The notes: generated from the letters alone by a model not told the origin. A DNA stretch of 40,352 nucleotides from a bacterium (GCA_020624805.1 JAHKVW010000012.1:1-40352); one strand, 5' to 3'. Positions 32,857 through 40,352 are shown, counted from the first letter of the stretch. Program-made: numbers and translations.

Positions 32857-33486
32857 ATGAATACTTATAAAACCGTCAAAGAGTTTGCCTCTGATGAATT
32901 GGTCGAAAAGCGTTCTCGCTTTATCGGCTACTGCAAGCCTGTCACAACACAGGATGAGGCGATCGCTTTTATCAATGAGATCAAAACCAAACATTGGGAC
33001 GCGCGTCATAATGTCTATGCCTATGTCATCAAGGATGAGGGCGTATCGCGCTACAGCGACGATAACGAGCCGCAGGGTACCGCGGGTATCCCGGTGCTCG
33101 ACGCGATCCGCAAGCGCGATATCACCGACTGCGTCATTGTCGTGACCCGCTATTTCGGCGGCATACTGCTCGGCGCCGGCGGCTTGGTGCGCGCTTATTC
33201 CGCGGCGGCAAAGCTCGCGATCGACGCGGCGCAGGAGCGCGAGATGGAGCTGTGCTCCGTGTGTGAGGTGCGCTGTTCTTACACCTTATATGGAAAGCTC
33301 CCTTCTCTTGTCGCCAGATTCGGCGGCAGTATCGACGACTCGGATTTTACCGACGAGGTCACTGTCCGTTTCCATCTGCCCGAAGATGATCTTGTCGCTT
33401 TTAACAAGGCGCTGAGTGAGGAATCCTCGGGAAAGGTCGCGGCGACAGAGTGTAATAAAGATTTTTTTGACAAAGTTCAAAAATAA
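32857..33486 (+). CDS. yigZ: YigZ/IMPACT-family protein
   Basis: A 209-residue UPF0029 protein: KRSRFIGYCKPV near the start, then SDDNEPQGTAGIPVLDAI and VVTRYFGGILLGAGGLVRAYS, the hallmark of the Impact N-terminal domain, with a C-terminal EF-G-like domain. Bacterial YigZ-type proteins are conserved but of uncertain function; structure suggests nucleic acid or translation-related binding, and the eukaryotic IMPACT regulates Gcn2. The frame extends upstream to 32698, but that part is translated repeat; the ATG at 32857 begins the family-like MNTYKTVKEFAS. It is flanked on both sides by copies of the multi-hairpin repeat in direct orientation. Confidence 0.9.
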   Translation: MNTYKTVKEFASDELVEKRSRFIGYCKPVTTQDEAIAFINEIKTKHWDARHNVYAYVIKDEGVSRYSDDNEPQGTAGIPVLDAIRKRDITDCVIVVTRYFGGILLGAGGLVRAYSAAAKLAIDAAQEREMELCSVCEVRCSYTLYGKLPSLVARFGGSIDDSDFTDEVTVRFHLPEDDLVAFNKALSEESSGKVAATECNKDFFDKVQK

Positions 33487-33533
33487 AAAGGGTATTTGCG
33501 TGTTTTTGCGTAATTAATAGATGTGACGTTATT

Positions 33534-33668
33534 GGCTCCCTTTGGTAAAGGTGAGATTCTGTCCAAATCTTGATTTGGGTTACAGAATCCATACACCGGA
33601 GAGCTGTCGCGTGAGCGACTGAGGGATTGTATCGATGTTCGAGCGTGAATATTCACGTGAGTAACCAA
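33534..33668. repeat. 135-bp multi-hairpin repeat, copy B
   Basis: Same start and end as copy A. The first stem is identical; the second is TCGC/GCGA instead of TCAGC/GCTGA, and the third CGTGAATATTCACG instead of CGAAATATGTTTCG, so pairing is kept although the bases differ. Confidence 0.85.
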
Positions 33669-33714
33669 TTTTTTAAACAGATATATAGATAATGTGAATA
33701 ATGATAGATCTCTT

Positions 33715-33740
33715 GTAGGGGAGGGATATGCTCCTCCCGA
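33715..33740. repeat. GTAGGGGAGGG...CTCCTCCC short palindrome
   Basis: A single arm of the GTAGGGCGGGGG family, with GGGAGG pairing to CCTCCC, 49 bases before dnaG. Confidence 0.7.
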
Positions 33741-33788
33741 GTATCATTGCATGATGCTGCATACTGAGACTAGTGAAAGTGAGAGCTT

Positions 33789-35558
33789 ATGCCGCGTTTA
33801 TCGGATGACTTTATCAGTGAAATCAAATATCGCAACGACCTCGGCGAGCTGGCGGCTTCTTATATGCAGCTCAAGCGCCGCGGCAGGAATCTGGTCGGTT
33901 TATGCCCGTTCCACGGCGAAAAAACACCTTCCTTCAACATCTATACGGAAAACGGTTCTTTTTACTGCTTCGGATGCGGCGTCGGGGGAGATATCATCAC
34001 CTTTGTGATGAAGATCGAAAACCTCGATTATATGGAGGCGGTCAAGTTCCTCGCCGAACGCGCGGGTATGTCGATGCCCGAGGATGATTATGACGACTCG
34101 GTCGGCAAGCTGCGTACCCGCATTTATGAAGCGAACCGTGAGGCGGCGCGTTTCTTTTACGCAAAGCTGATGTCGAAAGAGGGCGCCGAGGGGCTCGCTT
34201 ATCTGCGGAATCGTGGATTGGCGGACAGCACGATCCGTCATTTCGGTCTGGGCTTCGCGCCCGATGAACGATTTGCCTTGGGCAATCATTTGCGATCGCG
34301 CGGATTCACCGAGAATGAGATGATCGCGGCGAACCTGGTGTTTAAATCCCGCTCCGGTAATTCGGTGCTCGACCGCTTTTATAACCGCGTCATGTTCCCG
34401 ATCATCGATGTTCGCGGCAACGTGATCGCGTTCGGCGGACGTATCATGACCGATCAAAAGCCCAAGTATCTGAACACCTCCGATACCTTGGTGTTCAACA
34501 AGAGCTACAATCTCTTTTCGCTGAATAACGCGAAGAACAGCAAGAATGACGCGTTGATTCTCTGCGAGGGCTACATGGACGTCATCTCGCTGAATCAGGC
34601 GGGCTTTACCAATGCCGTCGCCACACTGGGTACGGCGCTGACCGCCGATCAGGCGGCGCTGATGAAGCGCTACTGCAAAGAGGTCATCATCTGCTACGAC
34701 GCCGATGAAGCCGGTCAGAAGGCGACCGCCAGAGCGATCGATATCCTGCGCCGCGCCGGATTGGTGGTCAAGGTGATCTCCATCCCCGACGGCAAGGATC
34801 CCGATGAATTCATCCGCCGCCACGGCGACAAGGGTCATGCCGCTTTTCAGAATGTGCTGGATAACAGCGGCAACGACATGGAATATCGGATGCAAAAGCT
34901 CAAATCCCGCTATGATATGAACAATCCGCAGGACAAGCTGAATTACCTCAATGAGGGCGTCAAGCTGCTCTGCGAGCTGGACAACCCCATGGAGCGCGAT
35001 ATCTACGCCTCGCGGCTGAGCGATGAGACCGACGTTTCCAAAGCCTCGATCCTCGAGCATGTGAAGCAGGGGATGCGCCGCAAAGAGCGCTATCGCCGCA
35101 AAAATGAATTCTCTCAGCTGCAAAAGGATATTTCGGCGCGGGATGACAGGATCAATCCGCAGCACGCGTCCAATCTGCGTGCCGTATCCGCAGAGGAGAA
35201 TCTGATCGCTTTTTTGGTTAATAATCCCGATAAGCTGGTTTATATCCATGAAAAACTCCGACCCGAGGATTTTACCACGGATTTCAACCGGAATCTGTTT
35301 GAATATTTCTCTGTAAGAATTATAAAACAACAAGACCCCATGACGGCGCTGTCGATGGATTTCACCGCCGACGAGCAGGCTAAGATCGTGCGCATCGTCA
35401 ATTCCGGCGCCGATCTGCCGCGCACTCAACAGGCGCTGGATGAATATATCGATATCATTCTCGATGAAAAGGCAAAGCCGACCGAGAGTGATATCCGCAA
35501 CAGTACACATGACGAGTTCACGAATCTGTTTTCTCGTCTGAAGGATAAACACGAGTGA
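33789..35558 (+). CDS. dnaG: DNA primase DnaG
   Basis: A 589-residue primase making RNA primers at the replication fork. The CHC2 zinc finger uses C39, H42, C60 and C63 (CPFHGEKTPSF, FYCFGCG). RNAP-basic motif FPIIDVRGNVIAFGGR follows near residue 205. The TOPRIM domain has LILCEGYMDVISL (catalytic Glu) and CYDADEAGQKA (Asp pair). The C-terminal helicase-binding part is shorter and less conserved. The ATG follows a GAGAG ribosome binding site. dnaG sits directly before rpoD, the conserved core of the macromolecular synthesis operon, here without rpsU. Confidence 0.97.
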   Translation: MPRLSDDFISEIKYRNDLGELAASYMQLKRRGRNLVGLCPFHGEKTPSFNIYTENGSFYCFGCGVGGDIITFVMKIENLDYMEAVKFLAERAGMSMPEDDYDDSVGKLRTRIYEANREAARFFYAKLMSKEGAEGLAYLRNRGLADSTIRHFGLGFAPDERFALGNHLRSRGFTENEMIAANLVFKSRSGNSVLDRFYNRVMFPIIDVRGNVIAFGGRIMTDQKPKYLNTSDTLVFNKSYNLFSLNNAKNSKNDALILCEGYMDVISLNQAGFTNAVATLGTALTADQAALMKRYCKEVIICYDADEAGQKATARAIDILRRAGLVVKVISIPDGKDPDEFIRRHGDKGHAAFQNVLDNSGNDMEYRMQKLKSRYDMNNPQDKLNYLNEGVKLLCELDNPMERDIYASRLSDETDVSKASILEHVKQGMRRKERYRRKNEFSQLQKDISARDDRINPQHASNLRAVSAEENLIAFLVNNPDKLVYIHEKLRPEDFTTDFNRNLFEYFSVRIIKQQDPMTALSMDFTADEQAKIVRIVNSGADLPRTQQALDEYIDIILDEKAKPTESDIRNSTHDEFTNLFSRLKDKHE

Positions 35559-35628
35559 CCGAACTTCGGTCAAAGGATCACGGAGCGTAAGCTCCCCGCA
35601 ACGTTTATGATAGAAAGGATGATACCCG

Positions 35629-36741
35629 ATGTCCGCAGCAGCAGATAAGAAGAGCCTTTTAAAGGAATTGACCGATCTTGCCAAGACCAAGGGAAATATT
35701 ACCAACAAAGATATCCTCGACGCGATCGGCGAGATGGATATCGACCCCGAACAGCTTGAAAAACTCTATGATTCTCTGGAATCAGCCGGTATCGAGATCG
35801 TCGAGACCGACCTCGAAGAGGATCTGAATATCGACAACCTCAATATCAGCGGCAACGTCAAGGATGACGATACGGCTACCGAGACGTCTACCGTTGAAGC
35901 GGCGGATAATATCTCGATCGATGACCCGGTCAAGGTCTATCTCAAAGAGATCGGCCGCGTACCGCTGCTCACTCCCGAGGAGGAGGTCGAGCTCGCGATC
36001 AAGATCTCCGAGGGCGACGTCAACGCGAAAAAGCGCCTGTCGGAGGCGAACCTGCGACTGGTCGTCAGTATCGCGAAGCGTTATCTCGGACGCGGTATGC
36101 ACTTCCTCGATCTGATCCAGGAGGGCAACCTCGGTCTGATCAAGGCGGTCGAAAAGTTCGATTATACCAAGGGCTTCAAGTTCTCCACCTACGCGACATG
36201 GTGGATCCGTCAGGCGATCACCCGCGCTATCGCGGATCAAGCGCGTACCATCCGTATCCCTGTCCATATGGTCGAGACTATCAATAAGGTCAAAAAGGTT
36301 TCTTCTCAGCTGCTGCACCAAAACGGCAGAGAGCCCTCCGCCGATGAGATCGCCGAAGAGCTGAATATGCCTGTCGATAAGGTGCGCGAGATCATGCGCG
36401 TGGCACAGGAGCCTGTTTCTCTCGAGACCCCGATCGGTGAGGAGGAGGACAGCCATCTGGGCGATTTTATCCCCGATGACGACGCCCCCGCGCCTGCCGA
36501 CGCCGCATCCCATACCATGCTGCGTGAACAGCTCATGGAGGTGCTCGACACCCTGACCCCCCGTGAGGAAAAGGTGTTGAGACTGCGTTTCGGTCTGGAG
36601 GACGGCAGAAGCCGTACCCTCGAAGAGGTCGGTAAGGAGTTCAACGTCACCCGTGAGCGTATCCGCCAGATCGAGGCAAAGGCGCTCAGAAAGCTCCGTC
36701 ATCCGTCCCGCTCCAAAAAGCTTAAGGACTTTCTGGACTGA
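35629..36741 (+). CDS. rpoD: RNA polymerase primary sigma factor RpoD (SigA)
   Basis: A 370-residue housekeeping sigma factor. A short region 1.1-like N-terminus is followed by an acidic linker and region 1.2 ([22 protein letters not shown]). Region 2 has [20 protein letters not shown], then [18 protein letters not shown] and [17 protein letters not shown] for core binding and -10 recognition. Region 3 follows, then region 4.2 ([20 protein letters not shown]) for the -35. The many TTGACA-17-TATAAT promoters in this window fit its recognition. GAAAGGATG precedes the ATG. The 70-bp gap after dnaG has no terminator. A small zincin gene starts four bases after its stop. Confidence 0.98.
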   Translation: MSAAADKKSLLKELTDLAKTKGNITNKDILDAIGEMDIDPEQLEKLYDSLESAGIEIVETDLEEDLNIDNLNISGNVKDDDTATETSTVEAADNISIDDPVKVYLKEIGRVPLLTPEEEVELAIKISEGDVNAKKRLSEANLRLVVSIAKRYLGRGMHFLDLIQEGNLGLIKAVEKFDYTKGFKFSTYATWWIRQAITRAIADQARTIRIPVHMVETINKVKKVSSQLLHQNGREPSADEIAEELNMPVDKVREIMRVAQEPVSLETPIGEEEDSHLGDFIPDDDAPAPADAASHTMLREQLMEVLDTLTPREEKVLRLRFGLEDGRSRTLEEVGKEFNVTRERIRQIEAKALRKLRHPSRSKKLKDFLD

Positions 36742-36745
36742 GCCT

Positions 36746-37123
36746 ATGACGTATGAAGAATGCGGCGCGCTCCTTGATGAGATCGCCGAGACCCTTCCGC
36801 AGGAGCTGTACCGTGAGCTCAACGGCGGTATCGTGTTGGAGGACGGCGTTCGCTACCATTGGTACGCGCAGAACAACGATCTTTACATACTCGGCGTGTA
36901 TGTCCGCGATAATCTGGGCAAGTCCATCAAGATCTATTACGGTAGTATCATTCGTGTCTACCGCAATAAAACGCTGGAGGAATACCGCGAGATCCTCAGA
37001 AGAGTGTTGGTGCATGAACTAAAGCATCATAACGAATATCTCGCCGGCGCCGACGATCTTGAGTATTACGACGATGAACAGATCAGCAAGTATCTCGAAT
37101 CAAAGGGCTATACCATCAAATAA
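36746..37123 (+). CDS. Small zincin-like metallopeptidase (HExxH) downstream of rpoD
   Basis: A 125-residue protein with an HExxH zinc motif at H90-H94 in RRVLVHELKHHNEYL, followed by DDLEYYDDEQ, which may supply the third ligand. This resembles the short Zincin_1 (PF06262) metallopeptidase group, whose substrates are unknown. The start four bases after the rpoD stop implies coupling to the sigma factor. The frame reaches back to 36653 inside rpoD, but MTYEECGALLDEI is the sensible beginning. A terminator ends the operon. Whether it is an active protease is not known. Confidence 0.78.
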   Translation: MTYEECGALLDEIAETLPQELYRELNGGIVLEDGVRYHWYAQNNDLYILGVYVRDNLGKSIKIYYGSIIRVYRNKTLEEYREILRRVLVHELKHHNEYLAGADDLEYYDDEQISKYLESKGYTIK

Positions 37124-37128
37124 CACAG

Positions 37129-37155
37129 CGCTCCTGTACCCGCAGGAGCGTTATT
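37129..37155 (+). terminator. Terminator after the dnaG-rpoD operon
   Basis: CGCTCCTG pairs with CAGGAGCG, followed by TTATTGTA. A near copy (CTCCTG/CAGGAG with six T) is at 37465-37488. Confidence 0.75.
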
Positions 37156-37625
37156 GTATAGAAAAACCTATTCAGCCCCCTCTGACGGACACGCGTGTCA
37201 CGGGGGCACGCAAGTAGGATGATAAATAGGGACTAACGAAAGAATGCAAGGGGAGAGATAACGCGACGATATAAAGAAAAACAGAGATTGACTCAATAAC
37301 ACGTAAAAAGGCACTTTATATGCGGCTTGAGTTAAAAGCCAAAGAATCATTGTTATGGTTCGTTATCTCTCCCTCAGTCGCCTAAACGGCGACAGCTCCC
37401 TCGTCAGAGGGAGCTTCGGAAACGTTCTGCGTTTTATATCATATACTTTTTCGACAAACCGGCTCTCCTGTATCCAGGAGCGTTTTTTGCCTCCCTTTGG
37501 TAAAGGGAGGTGCCGAGGTACGAGGTGGAGGGATTGCATTAAATGATCGACCGAAGGGAGAACCTCTCATTCTTATCACACTTTAAACTGTGTATAAATA
37601 TTTATGCGATTCATTATTATTTCTA
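37156..37625. other. 470-bp gene-free, hairpin-rich interval
   Basis: It contains an inverted repeat of 14-15 bases (AGGGGAGAGATAACG at 37249 and CGTTATCTCTCCCT at 37361), stems GACGGACACGCGTGTC-like near 37182, GTCGCC/GGCGAC at 37378 and GCTCCCTC/GAGGGAGC at 37396, a second terminator at 37465-37488, and a repeat start CCTCCCTTTGGTAAAGGGAGG at 37491. No convincing coding frame. A small RNA ending at the second terminator is possible but unproven. Confidence 0.6.
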
Positions 37626-37654
37626 TTTACATTTATGTTTTCGTGTGGTAAAAT
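37626..37654 (+). promoter_or_regulatory. Sigma-A promoter of the YerC-like gene
   Basis: TTTACA at 37626-37631, 17-bp spacer, TAAAAT at 37649-37654. Confidence 0.65.
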
Positions 37655-37698
37655 AGTAAAGCAAGAAAATGTCACATCGGTCAAAAAGGAGTATGACT

Positions 37699-37995
37699 AT
37701 GCCTGCAAAACCCAATGCTGAGTTTACGAATGATTTGTTTAAAGCGATATTGACCCTTGAAACCGTAGAAGAATGTGAGGCATTCTTCAAGGATCTGTGC
37801 ACGATCCCCGAGCTCAAGGCGTTATCCCAGCGCTTTGCCGTTGCGATGATGCTCGACAAGAATATGGTTTACAACAAGATCGTCGAGGCGACAGGTGCGT
37901 CCACCGCCACTATCAGCCGCGTGAAGCGTTCGCTCGATTATGAGAACGCCGGCGGATATACCCTCGTCTTTGAGCGCTTAAAGGAAAAAGAATGA
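37699..37995 (+). CDS. TrpR-superfamily regulator, YerC/YecD type
   Basis: A 98-residue DNA-binding protein of the TrpR-like YerC/YecD family. The helix-turn-helix is in IPELKALSQRFAVAMML and YNKIVEATGASTATISRVKRSL. The N-terminal helices resemble those that make the TrpR dimer. Its ligand and targets are not known for this family. AAGGAG lies seven bases before the ATG at 37699; earlier ATGs are too close to it. The stop overlaps the next ATG (ATGA), so it is co-translated with the methyltransferase. Confidence 0.88.
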   Translation: MPAKPNAEFTNDLFKAILTLETVEECEAFFKDLCTIPELKALSQRFAVAMMLDKNMVYNKIVEATGASTATISRVKRSLDYENAGGYTLVFERLKEKE

Positions 37996-38750
37996 GCGGT
38001 TATCGGTATTTCTCTCAGTTCTATGACAATCTGACCTTTAATGTGGATTACAAAAAACGCGCTGATTATATTCAGAGCGTTTTATCTTTATACGACCACG
38101 ACTGGGGGTTGACGCTCGACCTCGCCTGCGGTACCGGCTCCCTGACGCTCGAACTCAAACGCAGGGGAGTGGATGTGTTCGGCATCGACGGATCCGCCGA
38201 GATGCTCAGTGTCGCGATGGATAAGGCGTATGACGAGGATTTGCAAATCCTTTTTCTCTGTCAGCAAATGGAACAGCTCGACCTGTACGGTACCATCGAC
38301 ACCTGCGTCTGTACGCTGGACAGCCTCAACCATATCACCGATCCGGAGCAGCTGCAAAAGGTGTTCAACCGTGTGGCGCTGTTCATGAACCCCGACGGTA
38401 CCTTTGTGTTCGACGTCAACACCGTCTATAAGCATCAACAGATTCTTTCGAACAATACCTTTGTCTATGACACGGACACTGTGTTTTGTGTCTGGCAAAA
38501 TTCTTTGAAAGAAAATAACATCGTGAATATCGAGCTGGATCTCTTTGAGAGAGAAGGGGAGAGCTACTTCCGCAGCTCGGAGCATTTCAGCGAACGCGCG
38601 TATGAGATCGATGAACTCGTAAGGATGCTGACGAAAGCGGGCTTTGAGGATATCAAGGCCTTTCACGATATGACAATGGAACCCCTGCGCGATGACAGCG
38701 ACCGTGCGGTATTCGTCGCACGGATCAGGCATGTGATCAACAGAGAATGA
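37992..38750 (+). CDS. Class I SAM-dependent methyltransferase
   Basis: A 252-residue Rossmann-fold methyltransferase. Motif I is LTLDLACGTGSLTLEL near residue 37, the acidic residue ending the second strand is in VFGIDGSAEML, and motif III-IV is IDTCVCTLDSLNHITD. FVFDVNTVYKHQ and the C-terminal substrate half follow. The target of methylation is unknown. It overlaps the YerC-like gene by four bases, so the regulator may control or be controlled with it. The start with MSGYRYFSQFYDNLTFNVDY matches relatives in Clostridia. Confidence 0.88.
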   Translation: MSGYRYFSQFYDNLTFNVDYKKRADYIQSVLSLYDHDWGLTLDLACGTGSLTLELKRRGVDVFGIDGSAEMLSVAMDKAYDEDLQILFLCQQMEQLDLYGTIDTCVCTLDSLNHITDPEQLQKVFNRVALFMNPDGTFVFDVNTVYKHQQILSNNTFVYDTDTVFCVWQNSLKENNIVNIELDLFEREGESYFRSSEHFSERAYEIDELVRMLTKAGFEDIKAFHDMTMEPLRDDSDRAVFVARIRHVINRE

Positions 38751-38759
38751 TTCTGCTGT

Positions 38760-38784
38760 GTAGGGCGGGGGCTTGCTCCCGCCG
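38760..38784. repeat. GTAGGGCGGGGGCTTGCTCC-type palindrome
   Basis: Same 25 bases as the arms of the 3436-3565 element, as a single arm. Confidence 0.8.
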
Positions 38785-38817
38785 AACCTATAATACTGAA
38801 CAGAAGGGAAAAAACCC

Positions 38818-39693
38818 ATGGATAAAATCATCAGATGTATCACTTCCGACGGAGCCGTGATGGTCTCCGCGATCGATTCGACCGATATCGCCTATAAGGC
38901 GAGCGTCATCCATCATACAAGCCCTGTGGCGTCCGCCGCGTTGGGCAGGCTGTTATCTGCCGCTTCCATGATGGGCGCACAGCTGAAATCGTCCAAATCC
39001 ACCCTGAACATCCGCTTTGAGGGTGACGGTGAGTTGGGCGCGTTCATGGCGGTCGCCGACAGCAGCGGCAACGTCAAGGGCTTTGTCACCGATCCCGATT
39101 GTCCCACAACTCATTATGAAAACGGCAAGCTGAATGTCGCGCAGGCAGTCGGCGCGGGCATCATCAGCGTGATGAAGGATTTCGGTGAGGGAGAGCCGTA
39201 CATCGGCAAGATCCCGATCGTATCGGGTGAGATCGCCGAGGATATCACCAATTACTACGCTACTTCCGAGCAGATCCCGACCGTATGCGCCCTTGGTGTG
39301 CTGATCGACAAGGACAGCTCTCAGGTTTTGTTATCCGGCGGTCTGCTGATCCAGCTTTTACCGGGCGCCGACGATTCCACCATCGACAGGATCGAGGCGA
39401 ATGTCGCCAAGCTTGATTCCGTCACCACCATGCTCGCCAAGGGCCTTTCCGCGCTCGATATGTGTAAACAGGCGCTCGACGGCTTTGAGGTCGAGGTGCT
39501 GGATGAATTCGAGGTCAAGTATGTCTGCGGCTGTTCCAAAGACAAGATCCGCTCGCTGATCGCATCGATGCCCAAGGAAGAGATCCGCGCGATGATCGAC
39601 GAAAATCACGGCGCCGAGGCTAATTGCCGATTCTGTAACAAACGGTATACATTTACAGAAAACGAGCTGGAAGAATTGTTGAAGAAAAAATAA
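38818..39693 (+). CDS. hslO: Redox-regulated chaperone Hsp33
   Basis: A 291-residue cytosolic holdase that is switched on by oxidation. The C-terminal redox switch has C237 and C239 (VCGC) and C270 and C273 (CRFC), the CxC-30-CxxC spacing of the family, which binds zinc when reduced. The N-terminal core begins DKIIRCITSDGAVMVSAIDST and contains YIGKIPIVSGEIAEDITNYYATSEQ. It prevents aggregation of unfolding proteins during oxidative stress. A GAAGGG ribosome binding site precedes the ATG. It stands just upstream of the tRNA cluster, without an obvious terminator between. Confidence 0.96.
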   Translation: MDKIIRCITSDGAVMVSAIDSTDIAYKASVIHHTSPVASAALGRLLSAASMMGAQLKSSKSTLNIRFEGDGELGAFMAVADSSGNVKGFVTDPDCPTTHYENGKLNVAQAVGAGIISVMKDFGEGEPYIGKIPIVSGEIAEDITNYYATSEQIPTVCALGVLIDKDSSQVLLSGGLLIQLLPGADDSTIDRIEANVAKLDSVTTMLAKGLSALDMCKQALDGFEVEVLDEFEVKYVCGCSKDKIRSLIASMPKEEIRAMIDENHGAEANCRFCNKRYTFTENELEELLKKK

Positions 39694-39712
39694 GAAAATT
39701 TAAAAAAACCTC

Positions 39713-39741
39713 TTGACTTTTCGATCGGAATATTGTATTAT
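39713..39741 (+). promoter_or_regulatory. Promoter of the tRNA cluster
   Basis: TTGACT at 39713-39718, 17-bp spacer, TATTAT at 39736-39741. Confidence 0.8.
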
Positions 39742-39772
39742 ATACGAGTCGCAATGAAGAGGCGAACGGTTT

Positions 39773-39848
39773 GGGAGCATAGCTCAGCTGGGAGAGCACC
39801 TGCCTTACAAGCAGGGGGTCACAGGTTCGAGCCCTGTTGTTCCCACCA
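39773..39848 (+). tRNA. tRNA-Val (anticodon TAC)
   Basis: Cloverleaf with acceptor GGGAGCA/TGTTCCC (one G-U pair), anticodon stem CCTGC/GCAGG around CTTACAA, T-arm GGTTCGAGCC, and encoded ACCA end. 76 bases. Confidence 0.97.
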
Positions 39849-39854
39849 TACCAT

Positions 39855-39931
39855 GGCCCGGTAGTTCAGTTGGTTAGAACGCTAGCCTGTCACGCTAGAG
39901 GTCGTCGGTTCGAGCCCGATCCGGGTCGCCA
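39855..39931 (+). tRNA. tRNA-Asp (anticodon GTC)
   Basis: Acceptor GGCCCGG/CCGGGTC, anticodon stem CTAGC/GCTAG around CTGTCAC, discriminator G, encoded CCA. 77 bases. Confidence 0.97.
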
Positions 39932-39936
39932 ATTTT

Positions 39937-40012
39937 GCCTCTGTAGCTCAGTTGGTAGAGCAGGGGACTGAAAATCCCCGTGTCGATGGTTCGATTCCGT
40001 CCGGAGGCACCA
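39937..40012 (+). tRNA. tRNA-Phe (anticodon GAA)
   Basis: Acceptor GCCTCTG/CGGAGGC, anticodon stem GGGGA/TCCCC around CTGAAAA, discriminator A, encoded CCA. 76 bases. Confidence 0.97.
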
Positions 40013-40018
40013 ATATTT

Positions 40019-40094
40019 GCGGATGTAGCTCATCTGGTAGAGCGCCACCTTGCCAAGGTGGAGGTAGCGGGTTCGAGCCCCGTCATCCGCTCCA
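40019..40094 (+). tRNA. tRNA-Gly (anticodon GCC)
   Basis: Acceptor GCGGATG/CATCCGC, anticodon stem CCACC/GGTGG around TTGCCAA, discriminator T, encoded CCA. 76 bases. Confidence 0.97.
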
Positions 40095-40102
40095 TAGACG
40101 TG

Positions 40103-40132
40103 AAAAGGACTTAACATCGCTTAAGTCCTTTT
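40103..40132 (+). terminator. Terminator of the four-tRNA unit
   Basis: AAAAGGACTTAA pairs perfectly with TTAAGTCCTTTT around CATCGC. Confidence 0.85.
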
Positions 40133-40164
40133 CCGCTAAATATAGGTTGTGACATATCATAATT

Positions 40165-40207
40165 GTCATTGTGAGGCTCCCGAAGGAGCCGTGACAATCT
40201 CAACCGA
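40165..40207. repeat. ATTGT...ACAAT variant of the palindromic repeat
   Basis: GTCATTGTGAGGCTCC, CGAA loop, GGAGCCGTGACAATCTCAACC. Both outer arms have changed together (ATTGC/GCAAT to ATTGT/ACAAT), so pairing is kept. Confidence 0.85.
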
Positions 40208-40215
40208 ATTACTTC

Positions 40216-40290
40216 TGCGACATAGCCAAGCGGTAAGGCACGAGTCTGCAAAACTCTGATTCCCCAGTTCGATTCTGGGTGTCGCCTCCA
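40216..40290 (+). tRNA. tRNA-Cys (anticodon GCA) with a 1:72 mismatch
   Basis: GCGACA pairs with TGTCGC, the D-arm is GCC/GGC, the anticodon loop CTGCAAA reads GCA, the T-arm is CCCAG/CTGGG, and the end TCCA is encoded. The first base is T opposite C at position 72, and 27:43 is C opposite T, so the acceptor and anticodon stems each lack their outermost pair. It lies beyond the terminator of the tRNA cluster and apart from it. 75 bases. Confidence 0.88.
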
Positions 40291-40293
40291 ATT

Positions 40294-40324
40294 GCCCCAC
40301 AGTTTTCTGTGGGGCTTCATTCTT
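40294..40324 (+). terminator. Terminator after tRNA-Cys
   Basis: GCCCCACAG pairs with CTGTGGGGC around TTTT, followed by TTCATTCTT. Confidence 0.85.
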
Positions 40325-40352
40325 ACTATAGGTGATTTTGTGGAACCGCAAA

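Noticed and set aside
3303..40207. Dispersed hairpins as a CRISPR array
   Set aside because: Copies are scattered, vary in length and are not separated by regular spacers; no cas genes are present.

Overview
The window looks like chromosomal DNA from an anaerobic, spore-forming Clostridia, most like the Oscillospiraceae/Ruminococcaceae. The reasons are ferredoxin-linked 2-oxoacid oxidoreductase genes, two T-box leaders, sporulation genes (yqfC, yqfD, ylbJ), a secreted leucine-rich-repeat protein ending in a dockerin, Firmicutes-type gene order (yloV-recG, dnaG-rpoD), sigma-A promoters with 17-bp spacing, and five tRNA genes that encode their own CCA. No insertion sequence, prophage or CRISPR array was seen. 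The species is not identified.

Layout. 1-3.3 kb: the end of a 2-oxoacid:ferredoxin oxidoreductase operon (alpha partial, beta, gamma) followed by the branched-chain aminotransferase ilvE. 3.4-9.1 kb: a T-box-controlled cluster encoding a LeuA-like protein that keeps the leucine-sensing domain but has lost the catalytic metal ligands, an 841-residue fusion of an isomerase-type TIM barrel with an acyl-CoA/AMP ligase, and an amidohydrolase. 9.1-14.7 kb: an EIIA-like protein without its phospho-histidine, a PfkB kinase, a YbhN-type membrane protein, a PAP2 phosphatase and asparagine synthetase. 14.9-18.4 kb: ylbJ, yqfC, yqfD, ymdB. 18.5-22.7 kb: yloV and recG. 22.7-29 kb: a small phosphoesterase, two tandem D,D-carboxypeptidase-like proteins with altered active sites, an eight-span membrane protein and the dockerin protein. 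29-32.3 kb: T-box, thrS and a VanY-like protein without zinc ligands. 32.4-39.7 kb: rpmE, yigZ, dnaG, rpoD, a small zincin, a YerC-type repressor, a methyltransferase and hslO. 39.7-40.35 kb: tRNA-Val, -Asp, -Phe, -Gly and -Cys.

The intergenic spaces are packed with dispersed palindromic repeats of several families. In at least two families the copies differ by changes on both sides of a stem, so the fold is kept while the sequence drifts. One family (ATTGC...GCAAT) lies inside both T-box leaders at about the same place.

The best candidate for an undescribed system is the T-box/LeuA-like/TIM-ligase/amidohydrolase cluster (about 3.65-9.1 kb). Its ligase and amidohydrolase parts look catalytically intact, while two TIM-barrel parts look stripped of metal ligands. 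A second theme is three peptidoglycan D,D-carboxypeptidase homologues that all lack standard catalytic residues.
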